Shown in pieces: positions 12,208-25,980 of a stretch of DNA of 64,000 nucleotides. The stretch is from Amanita rubescens (lineage: Eukaryota > Basidiomycota > Agaricomycetes > Agaricales > Amanitaceae). The stretch is taken from the NCBI GenBank assembly GCA_015039365.1, contig WION01000009.1, positions 558,001 to 622,000 of the forward strand, written 5' to 3'. Within the stretch, counting starts at the first letter, position 1. Each line of letters opens with the position of its first letter. The notes beneath the pieces are model-generated. The model ran no database searches. It saw only the letters and a program-made list of their open reading frames with translations, and was not told the DNA's origin. The translations under genes and the position numbers were made by a program.

Positions 12208-12668
12208 AAGTAATTAATGTTTGTTCAACATGCAGGTCATCAGTAATTACCGCAAACGCAACAGACGCACGCTTCATGATGTTCGACATGGTGGAGGACC
12301 GCAAGGATGGGGTGCGCAGTGGTTCGGTTGCCGGGCTTTTATATCACCTAGACTGGCAGGCGTCTTCTTCGGTTCCATAGTATGTAAGGAGCGGATGACA
12401 GCACGCATGTTTTCCTAATGTGAACTAAGTTAATCAATGCCATACCGTAATCATTTGATGACCATGAGACCTGTGATGATGGAATTCACATCCAGTGTCA
12501 TCCACTGATACCCGTGGAAAAAAAGGCATCTTCAGTGGAGTTCGAACTGGTCTTAGTAGTGCAGGGAACCGAAAACGCGAGCGAATCACAAAATGGAGCT
12601 CTTATTGCGCTATGAATAAATAACATCGTGGGATGACAACACTCTGAGGGATGTCTCAGGGCTAAAAA
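12208..12668. other. Promoter region of the Ppo gene
   Basis: This 461-bp gap separates the epsilon-COP stop from the Ppo start, both on the minus strand. It contains a TATA-like box and no credible coding region. The remainder shows nothing recognisable. Confidence 0.5.
12337..12345 (-). promoter_or_regulatory. TATA-like box upstream of Ppo
   Basis: The minus strand reads GATATAAAA about 130 bp upstream of the Ppo start codon, next to a GC-rich stretch. The position suits a core promoter of a regulated gene. Confidence 0.4.
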
Positions 12669-13763
12669 TTAGGCTGCTGTAGCAATGGGTGGAACATCAT
12701 ACTTCGCGGCCGCGCGGTCGAAAAGATCAGTTTTATTGGACACGTCAACAACTAAAGGATGGTTGGGTTGTTCTGTTGTCAGGCGCCTTGGAAAATCGAG
12801 CGTAAGCCGATAAGTGGTAAGAAGAAATAGGATGAAACTAACACCCAGAGATCCTCAGCTTCCTGTTTTTTCGACGCACCCAAAGATGCCGCAACGCACA
12901 GCGCAGCAAGTGTTTCAGCATCACCTTTCTGCTGTTCAAGGGATTCTTCCAAGTCCGACTTGGCCTCTTGGACTTCATTTCGCAGAATTCGCGTGACACC
13001 TCGTGCAGTTAAGATGTGGGGTGAAGTCAAAGACGGGTTGGCTAACTGCTCAGTATAGAATGAGGATGAGTTGGAGTAGCCATCCTTCCCGGTCACGAGT
13101 CCAATGGTTGATTCAATTAACTGCAGAAGGAGATCGTCCTCCGCCCACTTCTTTGAACGGTCAAATTGCTTTTTGGCCAAATCCGGACGGTTGATTGAAA
13201 GGTATATTTGCACTAATAGTGCGACACTGAAACATGAATCAGCGCTGAGCGATGGATATAATAATAATGCCTACAGACGCCTCTAGATCTTCGGTATCTG
13301 TTCCTAGAGTTTCGAGTGCCTCTTCTGTTTCCCCAGCTCGCACAAAAGCCGTTGCGGCGATTACTCGAACAAGGGCCTTTTCCCCTGCACCACCTTCCGA
13401 GTCGTCGCCTTCTATTTCGACTGCGAGGTCTCTCTGTTCCTCCAGGGCAGCATCCTTATCAACATCGTCGTCTGCGGCGACGTACTTGGCCAAGGCCCTG
13501 ACAGCCTTTACAGCTACATTTTCGTTATCCTCACTCGTTAATCTTAGGGCCGATTGGGGATCGTTTAGGGCTATGTGAGCACGAGCTTTGTAAAGTAAAA
13601 CGGACGTATAGTCCGACGAGGAAATATCAGGCAACGGCATGTCGGCAAGAGACTTGTATGCGCCTATGAAGATGCATACAGTTAGCAGAATGTCAAAAAA
13701 GGTGTGTTCGCATATACCCAAGATAAATTGCTGCTTGACATGGTAGAGCTGAGTTGATTCCAT
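12669..13763 (-). CDS. SEC28: Coatomer epsilon subunit (epsilon-COP)
   Basis: This subunit of the COPI coat stabilises alpha-COP during Golgi-to-ER vesicle transport. The start MESTQLYHVKQQFILG at 13763 is spliced to AYKSLADMPLPDISSSDYTS. The body is a TPR-like helical repeat array: LLYKARAHIALNDPQSALRL, an acidic loop at about 13380-13500 (residues EIEGDDSEGG), VQIYLSINRPDLAKKQFDRS, and the ILTARGVTRI...EESLEQQKGDAETLAALC segment. The last exon (about 12780-12669) encodes HPLVVDVSNKTDLFDRAAAK and PPIATAA, matching the usual epsilon-COP tail. Length is close to the family norm of about 290-300 residues. It is divergent from the surface-protein gene at 13995. Confidence 0.92.
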
Positions 13764-13994
13764 TGCGATTAGACGAAGCGAAGTTGGATGAGTGCCGTAA
13801 GTGGAATTACATCAGGCGTGGGAACGCGGGGGTCACATATTTCCCGAAGTTGTCCCGCGCGGTGATCGCAGCACTGGTTAGTAGTGGCACGAGGTGTCCT
13901 GGTCCTCCTTAAATATTTCTTGACCGGTGACCGGTTCGCCCCTTATCCCATTCAAGCAGGGTAAACTAAGTTCTGGCGAATACCGAGAGCACGG

Positions 13995-15445
13995 ATGGCT
14001 ACTGGTGAGTACCTATTTCTTCAATGGGTTACTTCCTATCCGGAAAGCATCGGCACGTCGTCAAAAACAAACTGCCTGCAGGCCTGTGGGTGGTAGTAAT
14101 CGCCCATGCTTGAGGCCCCTTTCTAGCGTTTACCGCTGCTCTTGGCCTTCTTCGTTTCCGTCTTTCCCATTCACCCTATGTCGGGTACTTCTGGTGGCAC
14201 GTCCACCACGAGCTCTTCGGTCCCTACCTCTTCCTCTTCTTCTACCACTGGTGCGCAAACGTTTACTGACACCTCATCCCTAGCGATAAGCTCAATCCTT
14301 CCAGCTCCTTCCACTACACCGTCGACAACCCCGACCCCGACGTCCCCCTCCACTTCGACAACTCCACAGACGTCGACAACTACCCCTTCAACGTCTCAAT
14401 CATCTCTCACGACCACACCAAATTCACCAACTTCTACCACATCCAGCCCTAATACATCTCCTAGCGCCGCATCTGATTCTACCATCTCCACCGGGTCATC
14501 GGGAACGACAACATCCGTTTTTCAAACGACATCTCTGTTAGTACCCTTTCGCCATGATCTATCTCGATCTGCGATATTGAACACCTTACAGTGCCGTGAG
14601 TGATGGAGTGACCTACACCACTGTTCTTACGGAGACAACTACACTTGCTCCTGGTTCCTCTGCATCTTTTGGATCGCCGTCGCATCAAAATAATACTGGT
14701 GCGATTGTCGGCGGAGTAGTCGGAGGTCCGTAATTCAAACTTTGGTTCGAATGTAACTCTCATCCACTTCGTAGGCGTTGGCGGACTTGCTGCGCTGCTT
14801 CTCGTCATATTTTTAATGATCCGCTGGAAGAAGAAGCGCAACTTGGACAAGGAATTTGATGGCGATTTTGATCCTAGACGCACAGCCCCGGGTGACAGGA
14901 CAAGCAGTGCGGCGGCGTTGGGTGGCACTCTTCCCAATGTCCACGTCCCTGAGGAAGATGACGGCATGGGTGGTCGATTAGCAGCTAGTGACTTGGGTAT
15001 CCGAGGCACCGTCACTCCATTTTACGATCCTAGGCAAAATCAAACGCAAATGTCCGAAAAAGCCAGGTTGATGGCATATGAAGATGGCAACTTCCAACAA
15101 GAAGGACCTTCCAATCGGGCCCAAAGCCCAATTACGTTCCCAATCCCGCATTCTGCTTCCATGGTCGGATCGTCCTCCAGCGATGCAGGCTATCAACCAA
15201 CAGTCGGATCATCATCTATCGGTGGTTATTATTCCCAAACTCCCATGCAGCCTCAGCAGCAGCAGCAGCAGCAACGTTATCATTCCCCTACTTCAAGCGA
15301 AGTTGCTTCTTCCCGTGGAGCTAAAGATCGTGAAGGACGTCCTACCATAGCCAATCCCGATCAAGTTATTGTTCATCAAGATGGAGGGAGATTAGAAGAA
15401 ATACCGCCCACATATGATAGCCTTCCTCCTGAGGACCAGAGGTAA
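13995..15445 (+). CDS. Ser/Thr-rich single-pass membrane protein (mucin-like surface protein or wall-stress-sensor type)
   Basis: The layout resembles fungal cell-wall sensors of the Mid2/Wsc kind. It has a short hydrophobic leader (LPLLLAFFVSVFP, about 14127-14170), about 120 residues almost entirely Ser, Thr and Pro (14180-14540, heavily O-mannosylated if secreted), and an NNTGAIVGGVVG/GVGGLAALLLVIFLMIRWKK transmembrane segment (about 14690-14835). A cytoplasmic tail of roughly 200 residues follows, with a glutamine run (about 15250-15275) and the ending EEIPPTYDSLPPEDQR, whose PPTY/PPxY-like motif may recruit a WW-domain ubiquitin ligase. The membrane segment is split by an intron at about 14725-14774. 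The start is uncertain: the ATG at 13995 precedes an intron, but the phases do not join cleanly. No cysteine-rich WSC domain is visible, so a sensor role is inference. O-mannosyl targets like this are substrates of the PMT family present in the same window. Confidence 0.65.
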
Positions 15446-15828
15446 AAAAAAAGAAGAAGTTACCCTTGTATGTTGAAAGCTCTGTTTTCCACTGTCGTTT
15501 TCCTAACCGGTCTGCTAGATGACAATCACGATGCTATGGACTTGAGCGATATCAGGCGAATTAAGCAATGATCTGTGCTTCCGATTTAATTAATACCGTG
15601 AACACTTCTTATCGCGCTGTTTTGAAGTATTAGTAGATACTTCTGTGCAGTATACGCTTTATTTAATAATGCAATCTACGTGTGAGCACTTGGAGTCACG
15701 AAAACATGGATTTGTTACAACGCTGACTAAGAAAGAAACGTCTGTTTGCACAGAAGTTGAAGCGCCTAGCGCTCGTCGTTCTGACTCAGACCAAACCTCC
15801 AGCCTTGTCAATTAATTTGACATTCCAA
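15446..15828. other. Intergenic region before TEL1
   Basis: This holds the 3' flank of the surface-protein gene and the TEL1 promoter. The frame of TEL1 stays open upstream to about 15757, but there is no ATG in it before 15829. Nothing else is recognisable. Confidence 0.5.
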
Positions 15829-18800
15829 ATGAACAACCTCAGAGCTGTGCTCGAGAATTTGAAGAGTGACAAGGTCAAAGATCGCCAGGAAGGTCTCCAA
15901 GCGATCCGGACAATCTTTGCTCAGGATCGCGTAGTTGCCACGTTCCACGTCGATGTCAATGGAAAAGGGAATCCGGGAATGTGGCTTCCTGTATTCCAAG
16001 GACTATTCGCAGTAGTTTTGACAGAGAAGAATGCCAGCGCGAAGAAGAGCGCGTCGAAGACTACGACCAATACATTTGAACGAAGAGCGAGCGAGGCTGC
16101 CAGTGTTGTCCGATGGCTCACAGAGAGAACTGTTTCCTTGATGAATAAACGCGTTGGGAAGGCGTTATTTGAACATCTCACTCAGACAATGGTGCACAGG
16201 GGCGAGCTGTTCATGCCGGTAGCATTGGACTACATCAAAGCCCTTAAATGCCTCGTAAGCTATGCGCCTCACTTGGATCACTTGGAAGACCATATGTGGG
16301 TTAAAATGGTGGAGATGGGTTTCAACGTCGTGCTGGAGGATCCTATCACGAAGCATTTCTGGGACGACGAAATGTCCGTTGTCGTAGAGATGCAGGAAGA
16401 CATGTACGTGGATGATGACGAAGAGGGTGAGAAGCCAATGTCTCCGACCAAGAAAAGGCGACGCGGCCGTGAAGGAAGCGAACCCGCTCAACCATCTACT
16501 TCCAAGACGCCGGTAGGACGGGGACGTCGTATCGTTTCTGTGTCATTGCACCAGGTCGAGTTCACATCTCTCCTAGCCATTCTGCTGCGCTCCCCTTCTG
16601 CTCCATTCTTATCCTACCGTTACGATGAAGAAAAGGACGTTAACAATCATCTTGCATCCTCTATCCTTGATCGGTTGAAGAGATTCCTAGTCTTGTATCC
16701 CACAGATTCCTCATTGCTGCATGACTTCCTTTCAATTCTGTCTTCGACCCTCTCTCACCTTGCCTTAAACAAACGTCAAGAAATCGAAGAATTTGCTCGT
16801 ACAACTTGGGATGCTTTGGTCGCGTTTTGGGGCGTTAAGGATCGACGTCTAAAAGAAGGTGTAGTTGCTGTCCTCCGCGTTCTGTTTTATTATATCACTA
16901 CGCAAGAGTCAAATCGCAAATCTAACTGCATCAACGGGATCCATCACCTGTGGAATCTTTTGGATGGTGAAGCCGAAACTAGACGGGGAATAGATGGACT
17001 ATCTTTCGAATCCCTGAGGCTAGAACTTCAAGATAGTCAAGAGAATGCTGATAGGAAAGAACGTAATGCCTTTGCTTCGAAAACGTTCTGCGCTGGATGG
17101 CATTTTGATACAAGTCAGGCGCTTTCTTGGGCAGTTCTCGAACTCCAGGCGGATTGCGCCAATGAAGTGAGCCTCTTCCATTGATGTCTTCATATTAACC
17201 CGACGACTCGCAGTTGTATCACTATTCAGAGTCGATGCAAGGGCCAAGTTCTGCGGAGAAGTCACGAACTCAGGCCAAGCGACGAAGGCTACAGGACAAC
17301 CCCATCAAGTCATTGTTGTCTTCCATCGAGGCCGCTGTCCATGATTCCATTCGCGTATATCATCTTCAAGTTGTGTTGTTCTTCATTGAACGGCACTGGC
17401 ATACCTTACATTCACATATGCGTCAAGAAGTGATAGATACCCTGTTTCAATACGTATCATACGAGGATGGAAGCATCCAATCATGGACGCTGTTATGCAT
17501 GGCTTCGGTGGCGTACGCAGAGGCGGATCAGGCAACCCGTGAAAGGTTGGTATTATTATTCATTTCTGCCATTTTGGGCTTACAATGAATAGCTTCAATT
17601 TAGATTCGTCATTAGACTCTAGTGTCTGGGACTCTATCTGGACCCACGCGATACGCCGCGTCAACGTCCCGTCAGTCTCACGCGCCGCTTGTCATGCTGC
17701 TCACGTGTTACTGTCATCGACAACGCAATTGGATGGCTCTACTCGACTGCCCCTCGCCAGCCAGCGTATCTTAAGTGAGATAGAAACTCTGGCCAAGGAT
17801 ATCGATGTACAAGGTCCCTTGTATCCATACGACTCGGTTTGCAGGTTTCTTGCGCACTGCCTCAAAGTGGCGAGCCAGGATGTCAGGCTGTATCGGATGC
17901 ATTTAGAAGAGAAGGTTCTTACCTGGCTCGTGGATAACTGGAAAATGACAGGCATCGGAAGAGGGCGAATGCCTCTCCATCAAATGACGGACATTATCCT
18001 TCTACTTGAAAGCATCTGCGGATTTAATCGCAAGAGTGATTTTGTCTCACAATTCCTCCTCCCAGATTCTCTGATCGTTCATACCCTGATTGAGGAGGAA
18101 AGGATAAGAGCAATCAGGGACTTCTTACTACATGCCAAAGTTCCGTGCTTTGGAGAACCAGTAACTAACTCCTATGGACATGCATCTACCGGCCTCCCAG
18201 ACGGTGACCTCGTTCAGCCTCAGGCACGCGAACGAAAGATTTCCGCTTTCTTCCACAGAACCCTCGACTCTCTCAATTTGGAATGGGAGTCGACAAAAGA
18301 GGACTACGCACATCTAACTGCTGAGATAGCGCGCCGCTCGCTCGATTTGGCCGTTGCGGCGCTCAGTTTCGAAGCTTTGCTCATGTGCAACGGGACAAAC
18401 AATAATAGGCGAGTGACACAAAGCGCCGCGAAACTCGTTGTTTCTGTTACTCGTGCACTCAAGGAAGCCCCTTGGACAACGGCAGAAAAAGCACTCGTTG
18501 CTCTTGGACTAGATCCTCTTGTTTTCATCGAAGACGAGGATGAGACTGTGCCATGGCAGGTCATGCTCTTACCGAACAAGGGCACGGGAATCAGGAAGCA
18601 CGTATTACACCGTTTGGCCTCTCGCGGAATCATGGAACAAGAACGGAGAAAGGCCATGAGAATAGATTTCCTGCGCGTCCTGTGGCAAATCAGCGACGTT
18701 AGTACACCTAGCCTATCGCTCAGTATATTCATTAACATGTTGTCAGGTCCAAGAACAGTTCGTTGGGGAGGCGACGTCAACCTTACGAGACGTTCTTCGC

Positions 18801-21800
18801 TATCTCGTCGAAGAGACATCTAATGATGCAAGACCCTCTCCCCAAGGAGCTGCCCATGACAAGGACGATTTTGAACCAATTCGTGCATCCTCTGTTCAAC
18901 GATCGACAGAATCGCTCAAAGGTCGGGATGATGAACTCAACTTGTGCCATATATTGCATGTATGCGTAAGCTTCTTGACCATTGGACCTTTCTTGCAATC
19001 TGCTGCTGGAGAGCCTACACGTGATAAGGAACTCATGAATTTTGTCTTGGGTACTTGCGGACAAGCGGACCAGGAGAATTTCCTTATCGTTTTTCCAGTG
19101 CTCCTGACAAAGATTCGTCAACGAGTGCTATACCTAGGCGAGAAGACACTGAACCTCCTGCTCGACGAGCTATCGAGACTTGCTACGGATTGTATGCCTT
19201 TTCAAGAAGCGGACGCCTCCATCGATTGGCTATTCAAATATTGCATTCCACCATAAAGCTTTGGTCAATTTCGTCAATTTCTGCTGGCGAAGTAGGAGAG
19301 AAAATTCGAGCCATCTGCGATTGGCTGTCCGAGGCACTGCGTAAGAAGAAAATTGATTCATGGTTAACCCGCGATGCCTTTACTATGTTCTTGGACGAAT
19401 ATCTGGAGCATGATCCACAACAATTTGCATGGTCAATTGCAGAGCAAGACGAAGATGACGAAAAACGGAATGAGCGGCTAGCAGGATTGCCAACCTCTTT
19501 GCTAATGCTAATGAATTCAGACGAAGATATGCGCGTACGCTTTCGGAACGCGTCTGTCGTGGGGCGCTTGTTCTCCGCTGCGCGGCGTACAGGTTATGAT
19601 CCAATGTTGGTGTATGGCGAGCTGCGCAATTATTTTACCAAAAATCTCGATAAGTATGCACAACTTTTGTAGCATGTTTCGCCCTTTCTCATCACCTCTA
19701 GCTTCGAACACATGTTAACGCGCACACTGGCACTCGGCAATATCATGATAATAAGTTCCGAAGTCCGTCGTGGGGCGTACTGGCACATTCTGGAAACTTG
19801 CTTCTATGATAGCCGGTACAATTCTCATATCGAGGCTATTCTGAAGGGAGTCTCGGAGCGAACAGGTTTAGCAAATTCTTCGGAGCTTTTTAGTGTCTAT
19901 GCGTCGCAGCTAGCATACACCATCTGCAAAATGAACACTGACATCCACCAACTCACTCCAAGCCTGCTTGGTTACCGGGACAGATTAGAATGCGCTGATG
20001 CAACTTTCCGATCTTTTGCACCATCTATGATCTTCGCAAGCCCCAATATGTTTAAAAACCATTGCATGGTTCTCAAGAAATCAGTGGAAGGAGGCATCCG
20101 TGAATGTTTTGGGGATATTGTCGGTACACTCATCATCAGGTGGATAGGAGAGCTGGACCATTCGACTGATGGTCTTGAGTCGTACCTGAAAGAGCGTACT
20201 GGAATGACAGATGAAGAATTCATGTCAACATTTCATGTCAATGTTGACCGAATTATGGTGGCAGTACTAAAATCCCTCAGTGACCAGGATATCTCGCAGG
20301 ACGGACCAATTGCGAATGCACTACGCAAGTTTGGCTCAACTGTCGAGAGTGCACGCACTTTCAAAGCCCTGACCCGCTTTCGAACGACGGAAGATTTTCA
20401 TACTCATCATCCAAACCTCCCTGCACATCCCACGCCAGTCGTTCTTAAAGCGTTGGATTGGATTGCTTCTCGATCGCCCGAAGCGAAAGACAAGGCGACG
20501 ACGTATCACATAATGCATCAAGTGCTTGCCGACATCCAGTCGTCTCCTCTTATCAATGAACAGTATCGGCTTGTTAACGGGCTGACACTGTGGATTTCTC
20601 TGCGTCATTCCGACTTCGAAGATATGATATTGTTGCATTCATTGGCTCATGGTGCCACATCCTTGCTCGCACAGTCTGACCTAGCCCAGGCTGCACAGTC
20701 TTGGCTTGAATGGGCTTTCCATCGTTATATGAAGGAAAGATTCAGAGATAAGCGGCTCTCGAATATCTTGATACGGATCGCTTGTTACGCATATGAGCAT
20801 GCACGCAATTCCCAAGATGCCTCGGTTTCACAGATCGGGTCTGATATACTGAAATGGATTGACGAAAAAATCCAAAATTTTGAAGAAAGCGATTTGCAAA
20901 GTCAAATACACATTTTCCGCCCACAGCTTCTGCGAGCTCTGCCTGCTTGGTCACACCAACCGTCCCCCCAAATACTTAACCTGTCCAAGCGCATTGATAC
21001 TGACATGTTGTCAAGTCTTCTAAACGACCCCCAGATCACTACCAACAAGTTCCGCACAGTACGTCGACTACGTGGTCAAGCCATTGCGAGAAGCGATAAC
21101 TCTCGTTTCGAAACGAACAATTTTTGGAGATTAAAAGAATGTATACCATCTCGGAATGATTTGCAGATCGAAGACGCGGACGCCTTTGCAGACTTGTTGT
21201 ATCTTCACAGGGGTCAGATTAGCAGCTTCGGCGCGGAGCAAGCAATGGAAGGCTCGGTGCGAGCTTTACATCTTGAAAGCCAAAGCCAAGGCAGCAGCGC
21301 AGACAGAGGTTCAGCTGTGCGAGATTCTATTATACGTACAGTACTGTCAAGGCTCGATGGCGACGAAGCATCCAAGGTACATCTTGCTTACCGGACAATG
21401 CGCTGGGTCATGTCAATCATACCAGCTGAAGAATTCTCTCTGAATCCATGGGGCTCCGAAATAAAAAACGAGCTCAAATTCCTGCAGAAATTTGGATGGA
21501 CTTCGAGACCCAAGTCACAACGGAAGCTTGAAGAATTAGGTCATGAACCGTTCGTTGACTCTACTTGTAACTTCTCTCAATGGGTTTCCACCTTTACGAT
21601 TCTTCTTGCCGATGTTCTTTCGTCGACGGACGCCTTCTACGCTCAGTTAACCCCCATTCTCGGGACAAACGCCGATTTCGCTGGCGAAGTGCTCCCGGTT
21701 TTGGTGTGCAGGCTTCTTCAAAGTGATGTGAATAAAGACCATGCAAACAAGCAGATTCTCTCTGAATATTTCACAAGAGTCCTTGGTTCCGAAACCTCGG

Positions 21801-24800
21801 ATATATCATGTATTCGTGCGGTCGTGGATGTTGTTCTCCATTTGCGTCACTCTACAACGAAGACGAAGGATGCTTTGGCTTATAATAAATGGCTGAACAT
21901 CAGCTACACTCTCCTTGCGCGGAGCGCCCTCAGATGTGGTTCATATACAACAGCGCTGCTTTTCCTGGAGCTTGCCTTCGAATTCATGAACGATGGTGCT
22001 GTAGAATCTTCGGAGGAGATACTCTACGAGATTTACAGTCATATTGACGAACCTGATGGTTTCTATGGAATAACGTCTCAGGACCTCGGACGCTTTCTTA
22101 TCAAGCGTTTCCATCACGAGAAGCAATGGGACAAGGCACTTCGGTTCCATGGAGCAGCGCTGGAGGCGGGAAGTAGAGAAGGTAGCCAGGCCGAAGGTCT
22201 TTTGGAAGCCTTCCACGCTTTTGGGTTCGATCAACTGGCAATTGACACGCTACGTGGCCCTTCGGCTCTAGGAAGCAATGTTCCAAGGACATCTTATATG
22301 TATTATCAGTTGGCATGGAGAACCGAGACTTGGGATCTTCCAGAAACATCCGAAAAGACAAGCGGTGCGGCGTTATACCACGGGCTTCGTTCTATATATC
22401 GTGAACGAGACGCGAAAGCAGTCGATCGTGTTGTGCACTCTTCACTATTGGACGAAGTCTCGCGGCTGCGGCCTTTGGGCGCGGAAAACTTGGCAGAGAT
22501 TCGTAAAGTCGCTCGGGATATTATGTGTCTCGGCGAAATATCCAGGTGGAGACATCATGATATACAAGACCAACTTGCCTCCAAGAGAACTGATACTAAT
22601 ATTTGGAACAACTTTATGACTATGCCCGAAGGATTCAAGTGAGTGAGAATAGAACTGTATCTGAATTCGGATTTACGTGAACACCACCAGTTTTCATGAT
22701 CTGGAAAGTATCATGACTACTCGTCTCGCCCTTGTCCGTTCAGTGAGAAGGAAGGAGGAACGTCAACAGATTGGAAAAATGGAGACACCCTTCATGGAAT
22801 CTCTCGTAGAGGTCGAAAAGCGTTGCCTGGTTCGATTATCTGAAGCAGCTCGTCATGATGGTCAAATTCAGATAGCGTTAAATGCTATTGTGAGAGCTCA
22901 GCGTTTGGAGCGTACCCCATCTTTCAACGTATCCCAAGAGTTTGCAAATGTTCTGTGGCTTCACAAGGAAGAGAAACACGCCACCGAATATCTTCAAGCT
23001 CTGTTGATGGACCGCAACCATGCCAGTGCCATCGACCCTGGCCGTAGAGCTAGCTTGCTCGCTCAGCTAGTGAGTAATGGATGGCTTTATTGATTTCGTA
23101 ATAACCCATGGTGTAGGGTACGTGGACTGCTGAAGCATGCTTAGAAAAACCGGCAGACATTCGCGAACGCTTTTTCGACAAAGCCATTGACTTGCTTACG
23201 GGGTCTGTCGTTAACCCCCGCACCAAAGCCGCTATATGCCACCAGTATGCTGTTTTCTCAGATAGACAATACCACGCAATACTCCAATCACCGGACGCCA
23301 TTCGTTGGAAAGTATATGTGCAAAGGAAAACCCAAGAGATCGAACGGCGTGAACAAGAGCTGCGACGAACCCAGAGCTCGGTCTTGCAAAATAGTTTAAG
23401 AAATGATCAAACTCGCGCGAAGAAAATCTTAGATGAGGATAGTGTGCACTTCAAAACACACAATTTGGCGCGTGAGACTTTCCTAAATCAAGCCATTGAC
23501 ATGTATTCTCGTTGCTTGGAATCGTCTGACGACTTTGACAATGAAGCCGTCATACGGCTATGTTCCCTGTGGTTTGCCAATTTTGACGACGGAACGAGAG
23601 TGCATGAAGAAATCGGGCTTGCGTTGGATCGGATCCCATCGAGGAAAATGCTTTTCCTTGCGGTTAGTCCTATCTTATGATGTCACCACAGATGGCTTAC
23701 AAGTTTACAGCATCAACTTGCCGCTCGTCTCTCGAAACCACAAACCGGTCATTTACCGCATAGTCAGGCCAACTTACAACGTCTCGTCCTACGCATGTGT
23801 AAAGAACACCCTTTCCATAGCTTATATCAAGTGTACTGTCTAAATCCTGACCGGCCCAAGTCTGGGACTAGGCGACATTCAGGACGGCTTTCTACGCCCC
23901 CCATTCAAGACGAACGTACGGCAGCGGCAGCAGATATATTTGACAAGTTGAAGCAGGAGGAACCCTCAGCTAAGCGCGTTAAGGATGTCGAACTTCTATG
24001 TGACGCGTGCATTGAGTGGGCCATGTATCCCATCAAGGACAATCGCAACTATAAAGCTCGGTCGGGGCCGAATTTCAGTGTCCCAGATATAGATTTGCGT
24101 CGCCTGAAGGATATCAAGGTGCCTGTCATGACGTACCACCTTCCAATCGATCCGACCATGCGATACGAGGATTGCGTCTGGATCAACCGTTACGAGACCA
24201 AGTTCAACCTTATTGGGGGGATAAACTGCCCAAAAGTCATTGACTGCATCGGAACCGATGGCAGGAAATACAAACAATTGGTACGTTTTCAGAACGTTTC
24301 TAGGTCGCCCCAGGTTGAATGTGTGCTCTCAAGTTTAAAGGAGAAGGAAACGATGATCTACGTCAAGATGCTGTCATGGAACAAGTGTTTGACCTTGTAA
24401 ACCAAGTTCTTGGCCGAGATGGGGAGACGCGTCGACGGAACCTTAACATTCGAGGATACAAAGTCATTCCTCTCAACTCGCAAGCTGGTTTGATTGAATT
24501 TGTGATGAATACGACGCCGTTGAAAACTTTTTTGCCGTCTGCACACGAAAGGTGCGTTTTAGTGACTGAATATGGTAAATAAACGCTCAACGGCTGGCTG
24601 CGTTCAGGTACCGACCTCAAGACCTCAAGTATGATGATATCAACAAAGCGATCATTGCTCTGTATAAAGCTCGTCCGCTCATCAATATAAAAGCTCTCGT
24701 CGCGGAGTACCGAACTCTCACGAGCCGCTTCCACCCTGTCATGCGACACTTTTTCACCGAAAAGCAGCGGGTACCAATGTCGTGGTTTACTATGCGGCTT

Positions 24801-25544
24801 AATTACACGCGGAGCGTTGCTTCAAGTTCTATCATTGGACATGTTTTGGGATTGGGAGATCGCCATACGTCGAACATCCTCATGGACAATAAAACTGGGG
24901 AAGTTGTACACATTGATTTGGGAATAGCATTTGACCAGGTACGTCCACGTTAGTATCGAGTCTGTTGAAAAATTAATAAATAAACCAAAATAAAAAAACA
25001 GGGAAAACTGTTGACTACACCTGAACGTGTACCGTTCCGGTTAACTAGGGATATGGTTGACGGGATGGGATTCTCTGGGACTCAAGGCGTGTTTCAACGA
25101 TGCGCGGAAGAAACGCTTCGCGTTTTGAGAGACAACTCGGAGGTTATTTTGACCGATTTTAGAAGTAGTTCAAATACGATCCTCTTCATTCATGGTGCGT
25201 GACTAGTATATGCCATTCAACGATCGATGTTTACACCATTTTACAGGACCGCGAGTGAGATTAAATTGAAACAAGTCCAACCCGAAACGCCTACGGGTGC
25301 CGCTGTAGTTCCGCCAACGCCGACCAATGAGGGCGGTGAACCTAGCCGGTTTGGGTTTGGTGGAATCGGGATCGATATGAGCAGCGGTACGGCTGAAGAA
25401 GCTGCTGATCGAGCATTGAGCTCCGTCTCGCGCAAGCTAAACAAGTCTTTGAGCGTGCAATGCGCTGTGAACGAGTTGATCGCGGAAGCGGCGGATGTGA
25501 CCAACCTCGCGAGTATGTTTTACGGATGGGGAGCTTTTCTTTAG
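15829..25544 (+). CDS. TEL1: ATM-family checkpoint kinase Tel1
   Basis: This PI3K-related Ser/Thr kinase senses DNA double-strand breaks with the Mre11 complex and maintains telomeres in the nucleus. The chosen start (15829, [10 protein letters not shown]) places a Tel1/ATM N-terminal (TAN) motif, [17 protein letters not shown], at residues 10-26. An earlier in-frame stretch has no ATG. A HEAT/FAT solenoid of more than 2,000 residues follows, with small introns. The kinase domain shows [19 protein letters not shown] (about 24340), the catalytic loop [13 protein letters not shown] (about 24850) and the metal-binding [11 protein letters not shown] spliced at 24938/25001. The FATC tail [12 protein letters not shown] ends exactly at the stop, as required in this family. 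One reading-frame break lies near 19225-19235: text before it (EADASIDWL) and after it ([12 protein letters not shown]) both fit the family, but no intron phase joins them. This suggests a missing base in the sequence. Confidence 0.93.
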
Positions 25545-25980
25545 CATGTCGGACCGAGATTCACGCAGAACAAATGTAACACTACAATAAGGGAATCTGG
25601 TATTTTTTCTATATCGCTTTGTTATCGTCGCAAATGTTTATGTTATCGCTTTGCTTTCTCTCCACCTCTCTCCCTGGGTTCCTTCTCTTTTTGCTTCTAT
25701 GATGGTGGTAGTAGTGGGGTGGTGGTATTCATCACACAGAAAATAAAGAAAGAAAAAAGTCCAAGGAAATTGGGTTTAATAGTATTATTATGAGGCGCTG
25801 TGGAAAGTGAAAGTGGGTAGGTATTGGATTACACTAAGTCAAAGAGGTATACGAAGGACACTGCATACATTGTATGTTCAAGAAAGCAAGCAAACAAAAA
25901 TGATAGTAGCAGTGTGGTTAAAAGTTGTGAAAAAAAAAAAAAGAAGCAGCATATGGAAGGAACGAGAGACATTATACTTG
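25545..25980. other. Convergent intergenic region (TEL1 / PAK)
   Basis: 3' flanks of two convergent genes. It contains T/C-rich stretches and a run of about 13 A near 25930-25943. No gene or RNA gene is seen. Confidence 0.5.
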
